Of a stretch of DNA of 64,000 nt, positions 34,260 to 45,299 are shown piece by piece. Below the pieces are notes generated by a model, which worked only from the letters and a program-made list of their open reading frames with translations, did no database searches and was not told the origin of the DNA. Each line of letters starts with the position of its first letter. Within the stretch, counting starts at the first letter, position 1. Source of the stretch: Parelaphostrongylus tenuis (Eukaryota > Nematoda > Chromadorea > Rhabditida > Metastrongylidae); NCBI GenBank assembly GCA_019055375.1, contig JAHQIW010007400.1, positions 1 to 64,000 of the forward strand. The letters are read 5' to 3'. The translations under genes and the position numbers were made by a program.

Positions 34260-37020
34260 ACTACAACGAACTGTACTTCCCCAATTTCCTCAGTGGCGTA
34301 AAACAGGCAGTTCTTCTCGCAACTGTTGATCTTACTATCATACTCCTTCATGTGCTCAGTGCAAGTTTGCAGTACCAAAGTATGTAAATCTCGAGATTTT
34401 GAAAAAGCCCAGAGACATTAGCTGTATGAGAAAACTCGTCCACGGTTTCTCAATTCCCCACCTATGGGGAACGATAACGTCTGTGAATTTCTGAGCTTTT
34501 TTAACGTAGACATGGATCTTGATTGTTCGTCGTAACTCCGCACTACTTCTACTCTTAGTCATGTGCTTGCAAGTTTTTCATCAAATTAAATTTGCGATCC
34601 TCATACACGTTTGCTCAACTGCGTACGAGTACGTGAACGTAACTACTATATATCTACACGAGAAGTAATAAATCAGTCCAACGCAGTAAAAGAAAATCGT
34701 CTATCCGTTGAATTCACTTATTTTTTAGAGCTTAATTAGTTTAAATCAGCCTTCCAACCATCCATTATCAAAACTCAGTCTTGATCATCGTGTTTCCTTT
34801 TACACCACCACAATCCCTCAATCCTGCGAGCGGTCGCCTATTTTCACTATTCTCCTGATGAATCACAAACATCTTCTTACAGTTTATCCAGACATGCAGC
34901 TGCTCATTTATTTTCGATCGCAGTAATTTGAAAAAGTGAATGGTTAGACGGTAGCTAATGCTTGAATCATTCAATATGACTCACAAGTTGCTTGATCATC
35001 GAGCTTCGAATGTAGTTTCAAAGTCAGCGGTGTTGACTTCATTTCTTTTCTTTCAAAATCAGTCTTATGTAGAAAAGGAGGATTTTCCAAATGGTGGATA
35101 GCTTCACTCTTCCTGTACCAGTCTCGTCGATTAACTTCTGAAATTGTTGTGTTTCAGAAAATTGCCAATATTCATGAAACAGTGAATATAATAAGGTTAT
35201 GTTACTGCTTTATGTAAATTCAGGGTAAAGCGTTTTTCTTCTTGTTACGCTATTTTTTAAACGTATTTAGCACGCCTATCTGGTCGTGCTAACCTAATTT
35301 ATTTTTAGAATTAGAGAATTTATCTTATTAGTATAAAGAACATTCAATACAAGATTACAAAGTGTGTAAAATTCTTGTAAGACATTTTAATACAATCCCA
35401 ATCTATGAAGATCTTAGCCTTATTTCTTTCAGCCGCTAGAAAAAGTTTCCTTGATGTAAGTATTCGCAAAATATCTGCCAGAAGCCAAATTATTACTAGA
35501 CTCAACTGCGAGTCCTTTCACTGCCTCGACTCTCTTGCTTCTTATTTCCCAGAATTCCATACCAAGCCTCGCTTTTTCCTGAATTCTTTCAGATGTTTCG
35601 AAATTTAGACTGTTCAAGTATTCCCACGCCGACACGCACTGCATCCCCCCATTTTGGGGTCGAGGCGATTCGAAATCGACACAGAGTGTGGGCACATTCG
35701 CGTGTCAAGTCAGCAGCATTGCCAGCACCGTTGCGTCCCACACATCGTTTTTTAGTTGTGCACTCTATCGATTACCTGGGAACTCGAATTCAGCGCTATT
35801 CGTCCCTCATTCGGGACACTCAATTTTTCACTGTTTCTCCGAACCCAATCCTATGATATACGTTCGCAGCTAGCTGTGAAATAGTGCGCTGGGTTAACCT
35901 ACTGTGGCGCCGCACACCGCACAGCGACCGCAGAAAGGCCTTATATCCTTATCGAATAGAGGTATGAATTGTCAGGCATGTGAATCAAGAAATTATATCA
36001 CGACTGTGAAACCACTTCACGGTAAACTAAAGAATGAAGGAGCAAACACTTTGTCACTGATCCGAGGATGAACACAAAATCCTCAAATACATGGCGAGCA
36101 ATAAGAGACGGTGTTGCCGAGGCACAAGATTGAATATCCAAAAAAGCGATTTCGGACTTTGTTCTCAGTATCGAGCCGATCCTCATATGTCTTTTGGACC
36201 ATACCATTACTGCCATACAGTTTGCATTCTACTAATTTGATTGAAATTTACACACCGCGCGGCCGAAAACCGGCTCCTCATTTTTTCTTTTTGCATTTCA
36301 GGTTGACTATGTGTAGGCATTCATCGAATAATTCGGATTGTCATTCAATATTCATGAATTAATGTAATGTTGTTGAGTATAACCGAGACTTAGTATGACT
36401 ACTTTTTTCCGGAAATTCTAGAGAATATTTCGTGAAATGATGTTTCAAACGAGAGCCGACGATTATGAGAGCGCTACGTGTAGCCAGAAACGGCACAAAA
36501 AGAAGACGAGAAACGATAACATGACGTTTCATCCTTCCAATCACTTTACACATCGAGTTATTGCTGACTGGCTTCATTATGTTAAATACCGTCTCTCTCT
36601 TACGGAGTTCTTTTGTTTACGAAGTTGCCCACCGATTGATGCTAAGACAAAATATAAAAGCTTAATCTACTATGTCTCATTGGGGATAGTCGTCGGAGGC
36701 GAAAAAACATAGTAAATCTCTCAAATACCTTCAAACACCTCCTTACCACCCACTTTTTTTCACGTTTTCCTCAATACTCTTGCACCAACTGGAGAAACCT
36801 CATATATTTACGAGGAAATTGCCTAAGTTTTTTGAGTAATTTTTAATTTGAAAAGTTAATTGAAATACTTAGAATGGCATTGTCTTGAAATCTTTCTGGA
36901 GTTTTCTTTTAGAGTGCATCACTGTTTTTCCTTGTAGTACTGTCCGAATTTATACAACGATTACTCGAATTCATATTACTGCAACGGACTCGCTACGACG
37001 ATTGCATGTGTGATTTCTTT
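34260..37020. other. stretch without a supported gene
   Basis: Several open frames of 60-90 codons on both strands, none with a recognised domain or convincing splice context. A minus-strand frame at 35429-35695 (SERIQEKARLGMEFWEIRSK) is the most protein-like. Confidence 0.4.
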
Positions 37021-37029
37021 CTTAGGCTT

Positions 37030-37340
37030 CCAGATGTGAAACAAGTAGATGACTTCTACGGCCGATGGCAAGCCGTTCGGTCGGACAACATTTGATTTTC
37101 ATACGCCCACCGCGTCGGATTTCCAATGCGCGCTTCGTTTTTTTTGCGTCGGTCGGCCGCGTGAACGGCCGACCGATGCAGCCGTTCGTTCGTTCGTTCA
37201 TTGCGGAACATATCCTTGAAATGAAATAGCAAACCCGATACAGTACGCTCGTGCCTATCACTGCGAGTGCTACTGCTGCTGCTGATGGTGGTGGTGGTCC
37301 ACTGTACTCTGTCGACGCTACTCCCTCGAAGCTTCATGAT
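37030..37340. promoter_or_regulatory. GC-rich tract with a perfect 11-bp hairpin
   Basis: TCGGTCGGCCG (37149-37159) and CGGCCGACCGA (37166-37176) flank a 6-base loop, followed by CGTTCGTTCGTTCATT. The tract is CpG-rich against AT-rich flanks. A promoter role is possible but unproven. Confidence 0.3.
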
Positions 37341-38489
37341 TTGTCACTCGAAACTCACGACACACCTATCCCTTTTACTGGTTCTTTTGGAAGCTGAAGA
37401 ACACAAAATGTTGAATGTGGTAGGTGAAGACATTTTTGATTCCGTAATATAACTTCTAAAACGCTGTAGAGCTATGTCGCAAGTCTGGCAGTGATTTTTC
37501 AATCAGTTTAATTCTTGTACTAAGCGTCTGTCTACATTCTGCTAGGATACATTTACTACGGTAGTCTATGTAGTAGAGTAACACTGTTCTATGCCGTACA
37601 AAGGAGTGTAAAGTGGCACTACTGATTGGTTGAGTTTGGTAGGCTCATTTCATTTGATTTCGAACAATCTAAAACGAAAAACGATAATTATGCGTCCTCC
37701 ACTTCGAAGAAAATATCAATAAATGGATGTGTACGCATTTCCAGCCTTCGACGGTAATGACAGAGAAATACATCGCCAGGCAAAACAGTTTAATAGATAG
37801 TTCAGATTGTTTCCGCCCTTCACTAAACATGCTATTAAAGTACGACCTCTCGGTCTAACTAGTATACAGCAATTTTCAAGTCACTAGGTACGGAATAGTA
37901 TTTCTCGTTGCTACAAACTTCATAAATCGAGAACTCGGAGAGATAGAACCCGTGATTAATGTTATATTGTTTTCTGATACCATGTAAACTCAAGAATGTG
38001 CAAACTCCTCTGTCGGCTTAAATTCGCTAACAAATGAACAATTACAAGCTCAAATTGATAAGCTTTAATTGCTTATCAAAAGCGTTGTTGAAAAATCACT
38101 TTGCACTATCGTTAGTTTTGGTCGCGTCTTTCAGAGAGAGTTGCTTTTTGGTTTCAAAATATTTGCTTTGGGTGTGGTAGTTTGTTAAGATTGCAAGAGT
38201 GTAAATGTGAAAAAGTAATGTCACTGTACTGATCGCATCACCGACTGCTACACTGTTTAGTGTGGAAAAAACTAGGCAACTCGTTCTACCTATCAAAAGA
38301 AGAGGAGTTGAGATCTTGTGCGAACCGCCACTAGAGAGCGTAGGTAGCGGTTTTTTCAATCGCTGACCTTGACTCCAACAATGTACCACTAAGATTGCAG
38401 GCTCATTTGCTTTTCAAGGAACACTAGGAGAGAGGAAAAACCCCATACAGACTTCCAAGTGCCACCAAAAAATGAAGCGCAATGCAAAA

Positions 38490-38491
<2 letters not shown>

Positions 38492-38537
<46 letters not shown>

Positions 38538-38548
38538 ATGCATATATA
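38492..38548. repeat. TA microsatellite
   Basis: A nearly pure TA run just left of a SINE B copy. Confidence 0.9.
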
Positions 38549-38549
38549 A

Positions 38550-38800
38550 AGGATAAAAAATTCTCGGCGTTGATAATTCTCTGAGGAATAGGTCATGCGT
38601 TCGACGCTACATTGAGCACCTTTGAAGGGGAGTGAAAGAATTTTTGGTTCCTACGATACTCTCGAGCCTACAGTTGTACTGAGTCAGTGATGTTATCTTT
38701 TCCAACAAGTTTCGTATCAGTTTGCCGACTCACGAGAGGAAGGCTTGGCAAACCTGGGATGCAAGGTGGAACTAAAGGCCATCTGTATGATAGAGCTTAT
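38550..38800 (-). repeat. diverged SINE family B copy beside a TA repeat
   Basis: It runs TCTCGGCGTTGATAATTCTC, then a CAGTTTGCCGACTCACGAGA-like body and a degraded head, reversed. It directly follows the TA microsatellite. Confidence 0.6.
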
Positions 38801-40022
38801 AAGGTGAGTTTAAATCAGCCACTTTTATCTTTTTAAAATCGAAGTTGTTGAATAATTATGTTCTAATGATTCAGCAAGAGCCAAATACAACCTTGACCGT
38901 TGAACAGCCAAAAAAATTATTTTTCAGGATCAATAAAAACTTTGACATCTTTGTGACTCATCTTAGAATTGATCAGTAACTCGCTAAATTTATTCTCACA
39001 TACGCCCGCATACATGAGTATTAGGGAAAAATAGCATAGACGATAAGATCTCTATTGGAAGACTTTCCAAAATTGAAACAATCTCGGGTGGACGGCTAGC
39101 GGGTGTCGATTTACACGGCCTATCCATCTACGTTTCGTGTTTTTGAGCACTTGAAAAAGTGATGAAAATCGTAGGAGATTTGATGTCTTTCCTCACAGTA
39201 CGCGTTGTTCACAAACATTGACGTTCTCTCAACATCGTGAGTATTCATTATGTTATTAGTTCTTGATGAGCTTGTAGATAAACGCGCTAGCAATGCTGTG
39301 ACCCCATCAAGAACATCGTTTTTCCGCTGGTGTTTTCTCTCATTTGCTAAAGATATCAACAGCGATCATTTGCTTTGATATCTCGTAATCATCATCCACT
39401 TAGTACGGTTCGAATTTCGATTGTAGTGCATCTTCAAGATCTGTGTATTTCTGTTCTCATTCGCTGGTAGATACTCATTGAGAGTGATTTTCCTTGGAAA
39501 TTTCCCTTTCCTTCAATGACTCGAGGTCGATTTAAGAAGTAAAAATTCGGAAACTGGCTTTCTTAAAATCCCTCCACTACCCTCTGATATAAGAGTGATG
39601 AACATATTCTCATTATAACCCTATTATATAGAGAAATTCACACAACATGGTGGATTTAACTACGCAAAAGTGGTTAGTTAAAGTATATCAGTTCTGATAA
39701 GAATATAACATGTTTTGAGCTGCTAGGTCTAGTAGTATACAGGCACCTATTCCGTCCTATTTGGACTCATCAGTACCATCCTTACCCGATAGAAGAGGTA
39801 TATCAATTCTAATGATTCGTAATACATTAGGAACATAAAACACTAATAAGGTTCTGAAGGGCTTTGATGGATTTGAGTCGAGATCACTCTTCTCGCTTTT
39901 GAAGCCGTCCTGTACTTGTGCTTTATACTATCTTGATAGTGAAATTAGAGTAATTGAATGTTTTAGCATAGCGACAAACTTTCACAAGTCTTCTCTCCCG
40001 GAGGGTGTCGTGTGCTCGCCGC

Positions 40023-40084
40023 GTCCCTCTGCACCACGTACCACCGGCGTGGATGAACGACCAGAACGTGGTGCACGAGGGGAC
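40023..40084. other. GC-rich long hairpin
   Basis: GTCCCTCTGCACCACGT (40023-40039) pairs with ACGTGGTGCACGAGGGGAC (40066-40084): 10 perfect pairs plus about 7 more around a small bulge. The loop contains a second small stem (CCAC/GTGG). Function unknown; a structured RNA or binding site is possible. Confidence 0.45.
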
Positions 40085-42275
40085 GGACGGCGTTCTTTAG
40101 ATGCACTCTTTATGTTACGACCCGGCACTGCCCACTTGTGCTTGCGCTTGCACTTGCATTGCGCCCACCTCCCATCCCAATGAGAACGTGCTCTGATACT
40201 GCTGTTCCTAGTGCCGTCCGTCTACACCAATACCTTTTAAGCACCTCATTTCCAAAAATCTTCCACAGCTACATCCAGAACTTTGTGAACACGACATTCA
40301 TACTCAAGTATGTGTTTATTCATGCGCTACAACTGTGGGAAGACCCCAACAGGTATTGTTCTCTTTAAAAAATATTCCTTTGTTACTATGACTAGGTCCA
40401 TACCCAGTGAATCTAAATGCACATTAATGGATCTGATAGCACGTGCAGGAAAGCCAATTTGTGGGAAGTAAACAGTTTATAGTAGCAATTTTAATCGTTT
40501 TAAATTCATTTGAATATTATGCCGAGATTTTTAACTAAAAGAAGAAAGCATGTGTGAATATCGGATCGACTTCCTCTCCACTGATTTTTTTTTTGCAAAG
40601 CGTTGCAAAGAATATTAATCGTCGATTAATTCGCGATCGGATTATATTTACATAGTCCTTGTTTATCGATGCAAACGTCATTGTTTCATTAAGCCAGAAA
40701 TTAAAACATAGGTTTGAAACGGATACCGACTGTTAACATTTGCTTAACAATAATCCTGCAGCACACAGTTATCCAAGATGTCTTTGCTTCCTCTTCTGCA
40801 CTGATAGCTTGCAAGCGTTCGAACTGAGTATCCTTCCGTCGCGTGCATTTCATCACAGTGCGCGTGCGCTCGTGAACCCAAAGGGCATTGTGAGTGCAGA
40901 TGGCTACTACTCAGTTTACCAGTTTTTCTTACTCTCTCGTTCTCTGCTGCTCTCCATTTTTCTTCGCCTCATTCCCTCTGCCTATCTTTGAATTTGCTCC
41001 CCTTCTATCACCTCATCAAATTCCATAAGTCCATAATCGCCTAGCATTTTGACCATTTTTAACTACTCTTCTATGAGGATATCCAATCAAAGTAAGCGTT
41101 TTCAGATCATTACTTTGATATGTTCTCCTGTTCTCTGTTCTTCATACTTGATTGGCATGATATCTTCTACTTTTTCAGTCCACTCTGGCCTATATCGCTT
41201 TTGTATATCACAGATCGATACGTGTTTTCACTTGATATATACGTCGACATTACTTCGAATAGTTCAACCCACTCAGAGGACTTCCTAACGTTACTTTTTT
41301 CTAGTATAGCTTATTTGTTGTGAATACTTTGTAGAATAGATATTCTAAAATGGCGCTATTGGTAACGACTGCGTTTTGAGGACTATTTTTAGAGGTTTCT
41401 AATTTTGGAAAATGTCTCTTTCTCTATGATTCCTCGCATTATCTATGCGGGCGGCGGTAGGCGAGATAGGGAGGGAGGGCGTGACATCGACGCTCATTGG
41501 TCAGAGCTGCAGCTCTACCTACCGTATTCTCCGTCTCCATTTCCTCGCTCTCTTACACTGAAAAGTGACTGAATCGTCTTCGTTTTCAGTTCCACACTTT
41601 TCTTCTTTACAAATGACTCCAGAGCAGCCAATATGAAATGTCTAACACTTGCTAACTTGTTAAATCGTCAACGTAGAACTGTTTCTTTGTAGTTTTTACG
41701 TTCGATTAGGATTTGGACTTCACGTTTAGAGTGGCTACATGATGACAAATCACAAGTTAATTTCGAGCTTCAGGTAGTATTTCTGAAGTCTATGGTCTCA
41801 TGATGCGACTCAGAGACAAAAAGTGAGTGTTTCTCTGTTATTCTGGCGTCCATCTTTTGATTCAGCAAGTTTTTGAAGTTTGTAAGAATATAGTCATTTT
41901 GTTGCAATCGTCTCATACATTCCCTTTAGTTCAAGGTAACTAGTCAGTAGGTTTGGTCATTAAGTCTCTCCTCATCAGTGAGCGAGAAAATATGATAAAG
42001 CTGGAAGCCTGTTAGTGCCTCCAGCACGCTGCAGACTGCTATGTCGATTTCAATCACAGTGCTAGAAAGCAACTACTAAAAATCAGGTAACTATATATCG
42101 TGGTATACTGACCGTAAACTTCGATAAAGACTAGTTATTAGTGAATGATCATTTTAATTTTACGATTTCACAGATACTTCTCACTGCTCACTGTTATTCA
42201 CAATAAAATTAAGTCAAAGCATTAATTTTCCGAGCCAACTGCCCTTTTTCCGGACACACGATATCGATTTTTCCT

Positions 42276-42380
42276 ACAAAAAAAGCGTGCGCGCGCGCGC
42301 GTCTGCGTCAGTGGCCGCGCCTCGCTCGCACGCTTTCACGTAGGCAGTCGCTCGTCAACCCAAATCCCGAGTGCTGCTGT
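42276..42380. promoter_or_regulatory. CpG-rich tract upstream of the let-7 family hairpin, possible pri-miRNA promoter
   Basis: This is an unusually GC- and CpG-rich stretch in AT-rich surroundings, starting with an alternating GC run (42287-42301) followed by GGCCGCGCC and CGCTCGCACG. It ends about 90 bp before the hairpin. A promoter role is inference only; I see no TATA box. Confidence 0.3.
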
Positions 42381-42468
42381 TGAAGCTACTCATACGACTC
42401 TGATTTAATGTGCTGTCGGGATTTCTCAGTCCATTTGTTAGCTAGACATCCAGGCCTCGAGCGTTACA

Positions 42469-42568
42469 GGAGTTGACCTCAATGCGCGGCTGAGGTAGTT
42501 TTAAATGTTATGACTTAGTTGTTCATAACATTTATCCTACTTCGTCTGCTCGTGAGACATGCAACTCC
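42469..42568 (+). ncRNA. mir-84: let-7 family microRNA precursor, closest to miR-84
   Basis: The 5' arm mature sequence would be 42491-42513 and begins TGAGGTAGTTTT, the exact let-7 seed. Pairing runs GAGGTAG (42492-42498) with CTACTTC (42537-42543), a small internal loop, then 12 uninterrupted pairs (42502-42513 with 42523-42534) closed by a 9-nt loop. A lower stem continues with CTCA/TGAG and GGAGTTG (42469-42475) with CAACTCC (42562-42568). The star strand would be about 42524-42546. By recalled comparison, 16 of the first 22 bases match C. elegans miR-84 and about 12 match let-7. let-7 family RNAs time larval stage transitions by repressing target mRNAs. No expression evidence is available from sequence. 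Confidence 0.85.
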
Positions 42569-42579
42569 AGACCGATACG

Positions 42580-44300
42580 TGTTGTTATCTTCCATGAAAA
42601 AACTTTTGTTCTCAAAGCCTTTCTTCTGGACAATTCATTTAATTGACTTTCGATTCCTTTTTATGTATGGGACATCAGCATAATCTAATATTGGAGCAAA
42701 TCTTCAGCAAGGATTAGCAAGTGATAGCATTTAACAAAAGGTAATAATAAATTATGCTTTGAAACCTTTCTATGAGACAAAAAAAACATTTCCATACGAA
42801 AGTGCTTAGAGAAAGTTTAGTTTTTGCTCCCAGTACTTTTAACGAAATTTCTTAGAGTTAGACAAGCAAGAAAAGAATTCACTGGCTTTCTCCAGATAAA
42901 CTGAGCTATTAGGTCCGCACAGTCAGTACGTTCTTCATGAGATCTGTCCGAAATCTCATTTTAAGTGAGAAGATCTTTTTTACACACAACAAGATCTCAA
43001 TTTCAGTGCTTCTATATCTTTCTTTACATTTCTCCTGCATAGGTAAAAGCTCCTCTTAAGTCTATACAAGAATTATTGTCACGTAAGTTGTGGTAATCAT
43101 ACCGTAAGAAGAACGGTTGGTGCAATATTGTAATCGGGCAGTCACGCTGACTCATCGACTTTGAGCTCAAACCACCTACGTATATTTCACTGGGAGCTCA
43201 ACAACAAGATATGGCTACTCTTTTTGATGGGACATATCTAAGATTCGGCTATTTATTCTAAAAGCCATCTAACAAAAAAATGTTCTTGCAAAAACTGTTG
43301 CTTATTTTGTAGCATTTACTTACTGTCCTCTTAGAAATCACAATTTGTCGAATTTTCTTAGGAAACAAAATCGCGATATTGTTTGATTTTGCATGGTGCA
43401 TCGTAGATGACTGATCACTCGACTAAGTGTAGAAATCGCAGCCATCGTGAGTGAGTCCTCACCTCAGAGCAGTAAACTTCCAACCCACGAGGGCTAACCA
43501 CTATTTGTGATGATAACCTAGGAATTCCATGTATGACCATTTAGCGATCCAAGGAAAAGACTGTCTACAAATGCTCAACATTCCAGTGAAGAAAAAAGCT
43601 GAAAGGCCTTCTGTTATTGCTGAGAATTCACGCGCAAAGCCCTCCTCTCGCTACGGATGACGGTGGCAGTGCAAGAAAAAACACCAAAGAAGAGCTGATG
43701 CTATGTGTTATGTGAGAACGGATCATTCAGATGAGTTCCATAGAATTTTATAGACGTCGAAGTTCATAAACTCTTCTTTATTGTTGCAAATACCACTATC
43801 TCATCAATGTCATGGTAATCTGAGAGGTCGATAACCATAAGTGATGCTCGACACGCTTGGGAGAATCGCATAAGTGTATTCGTTTTATTTTTTTTTTTTC
43901 AAAAATGGTCGCTATCATAGGAATGAAATGTTTGTTTCTAGAAAAAAGAACAAGTACCATAATCTCTAGGGCGTTTCATGGCAAAACTGTGCAGATGAGT
44001 TTGGAGATAACCTGACCAAACAACGACGTTCTTTCTATATTATAATGCAAAAGTCCCATGTACACAAATCTATTTTATTTTTAGTGCACATCGTGTTAGG
44101 GAGTGAGCGTTGAAATCTAGCATTTTCCTGCAATTGATAGTGCAATTCTATTATTATGTTGGCACCAAAAAATCGCTTCGTCAATTGAAACGATGAGGTG
44201 TTTTTTGATAAGCGGATAATGTTATCCGAAATATTATTGAGCTATATTAGATGTGTTAATACACTATATGAGAAAAGTATCATTCCATCAATTTAATCCG
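42580..44300. other. intergenic stretch between the miRNA hairpin and the NHE 3' end
   Basis: AT-rich with no supported coding on either strand. It could hold the rest of the primary miRNA transcript. Confidence 0.4.
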
Positions 44301-44597
44301 TCAGCAATAGTTCATCGATGCTAATCAATATCGTTTTTTGTATTATTGTTGTCGTCCACGTTTGATGAAAACACGATAATTCTCTCTAGTATGGCATTTA
44401 TATCGACCGCATGCAAGCTTTGAGGCCCAAAGGGTAGAAGACTGCACAAGCGTGCTTGTGCATGTTTCCGACTAGTCACTGGAGTGGAGTGGGATAAACA
44501 GAGTCCTCGAAAAGTCAATTTGCGTTCTTTATCAGCAGTTGCGCAACTACGAAAAAAAAAGCTCTAAGGGTCACCGTGTATGTAGCCTTAATATTCA

Positions 44598-44855
44598 TCA
44601 ATCATTAAAGATCATCCAAGACCAAACTGATGACATGAATAACTGTGTGTAATATGAAGCATTGCTCCCATTGAATTGCACCGTTTGTAAGTGGTTATTT
44701 ATAATATATCTACGATAAACATTTGCAAAACGAGCTACAGAACAGTTGCCTTCAGTCACCCGAATAGCCTCAAGGCGCCTTCTAGAATCGGGTAAGTAGA
44801 TTCCACTCATAGAACTAGGCGAAACAAACCCCTTTCCGATTATATTCAAATGTTT
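44598..44855 (-). CDS. candidate alternative C-terminal exon of the NHE gene, or separate exon
   Basis: A strong pyrimidine tract (CCTTCTCTTCTGAG) precedes 85 open codons and a TGA. The reading contains KGFVSPSSMSGIYLPDSRRR, TEGNCSVARFANVYRRYI and QLFMSSVWSWMIF. It is phase-compatible with a cryptic donor in 45132-45299. I recognise no domain. The inference rests on phase, splice signal and position just downstream. Confidence 0.4.
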   Translation of the reverse strand, partial: KHLNIIGKGFVSPSSMSGIYLPDSRRRLEAIRVTEGNCSVARFANVYRRYIINNHLQTVQFNGSNASYYTQLFMSSVWSWMIFND

Positions 44856-45131
44856 CTCAGAAGAGAAGGAAAGAAATGAATTTGTGTTTTTGTTTAGGAA
44901 ACTCAGTACCCATTATTCAGAACTATGTGTGCTTCCTGCTTCGCTGTGGGTTAAATATCAAGCGATGCAATGAAATTTTATTTCAATAAGTGAACAAAAC
45001 AATAGCCTCTGCAGAGGATTTAAGTCTGAGTGTTCTATTTATAGGCACAATGCATACGATATTGTTTTGCTGTTTGTATGATGGTCAGAACAACAAAAAC
45101 GCTTTCTTGTACGACATGCGAATATCTAAAA

Positions 45132-45299
45132 CTAAGCACTTGGAGATCGTACACCAAATCGCTCTAGTAATCTCATTCGTTGCTCTTCAGCAGACAACGC
45201 CGAGTATTTCTCCATCAGCTTCTCACCACGTGACGTCGGTGTGCGCATTAACGTTGGCTGCACGTAATTGTGGTTAAATTCGGAGAGACGCCTACGCCA
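45132..45299 (-). CDS. NHE gene, last firmly assigned exon
   Basis: The acceptor is TATACTTCAG. It encodes [40 protein letters not shown] and [11 protein letters not shown], then TGA. The W....F...Y.QP.L.R pattern fits the NHE tail. A GTACGATC after FGG (donor at 45153) is in phase with a pyrimidine-rich acceptor at 44856, giving an alternative longer tail. Confidence 0.85.
   Translation of the reverse strand, partial: WRRRLSEFNHNYVQPTLMRTPTSRGEKLMEKYSALSAEEQRMRLLERFGVRSPSA

Noticed and set aside
38096..38389. 97-codon minus-strand frame with hydrophobic patches
   Set aside because: No recognised domain, no convincing acceptor or donor.
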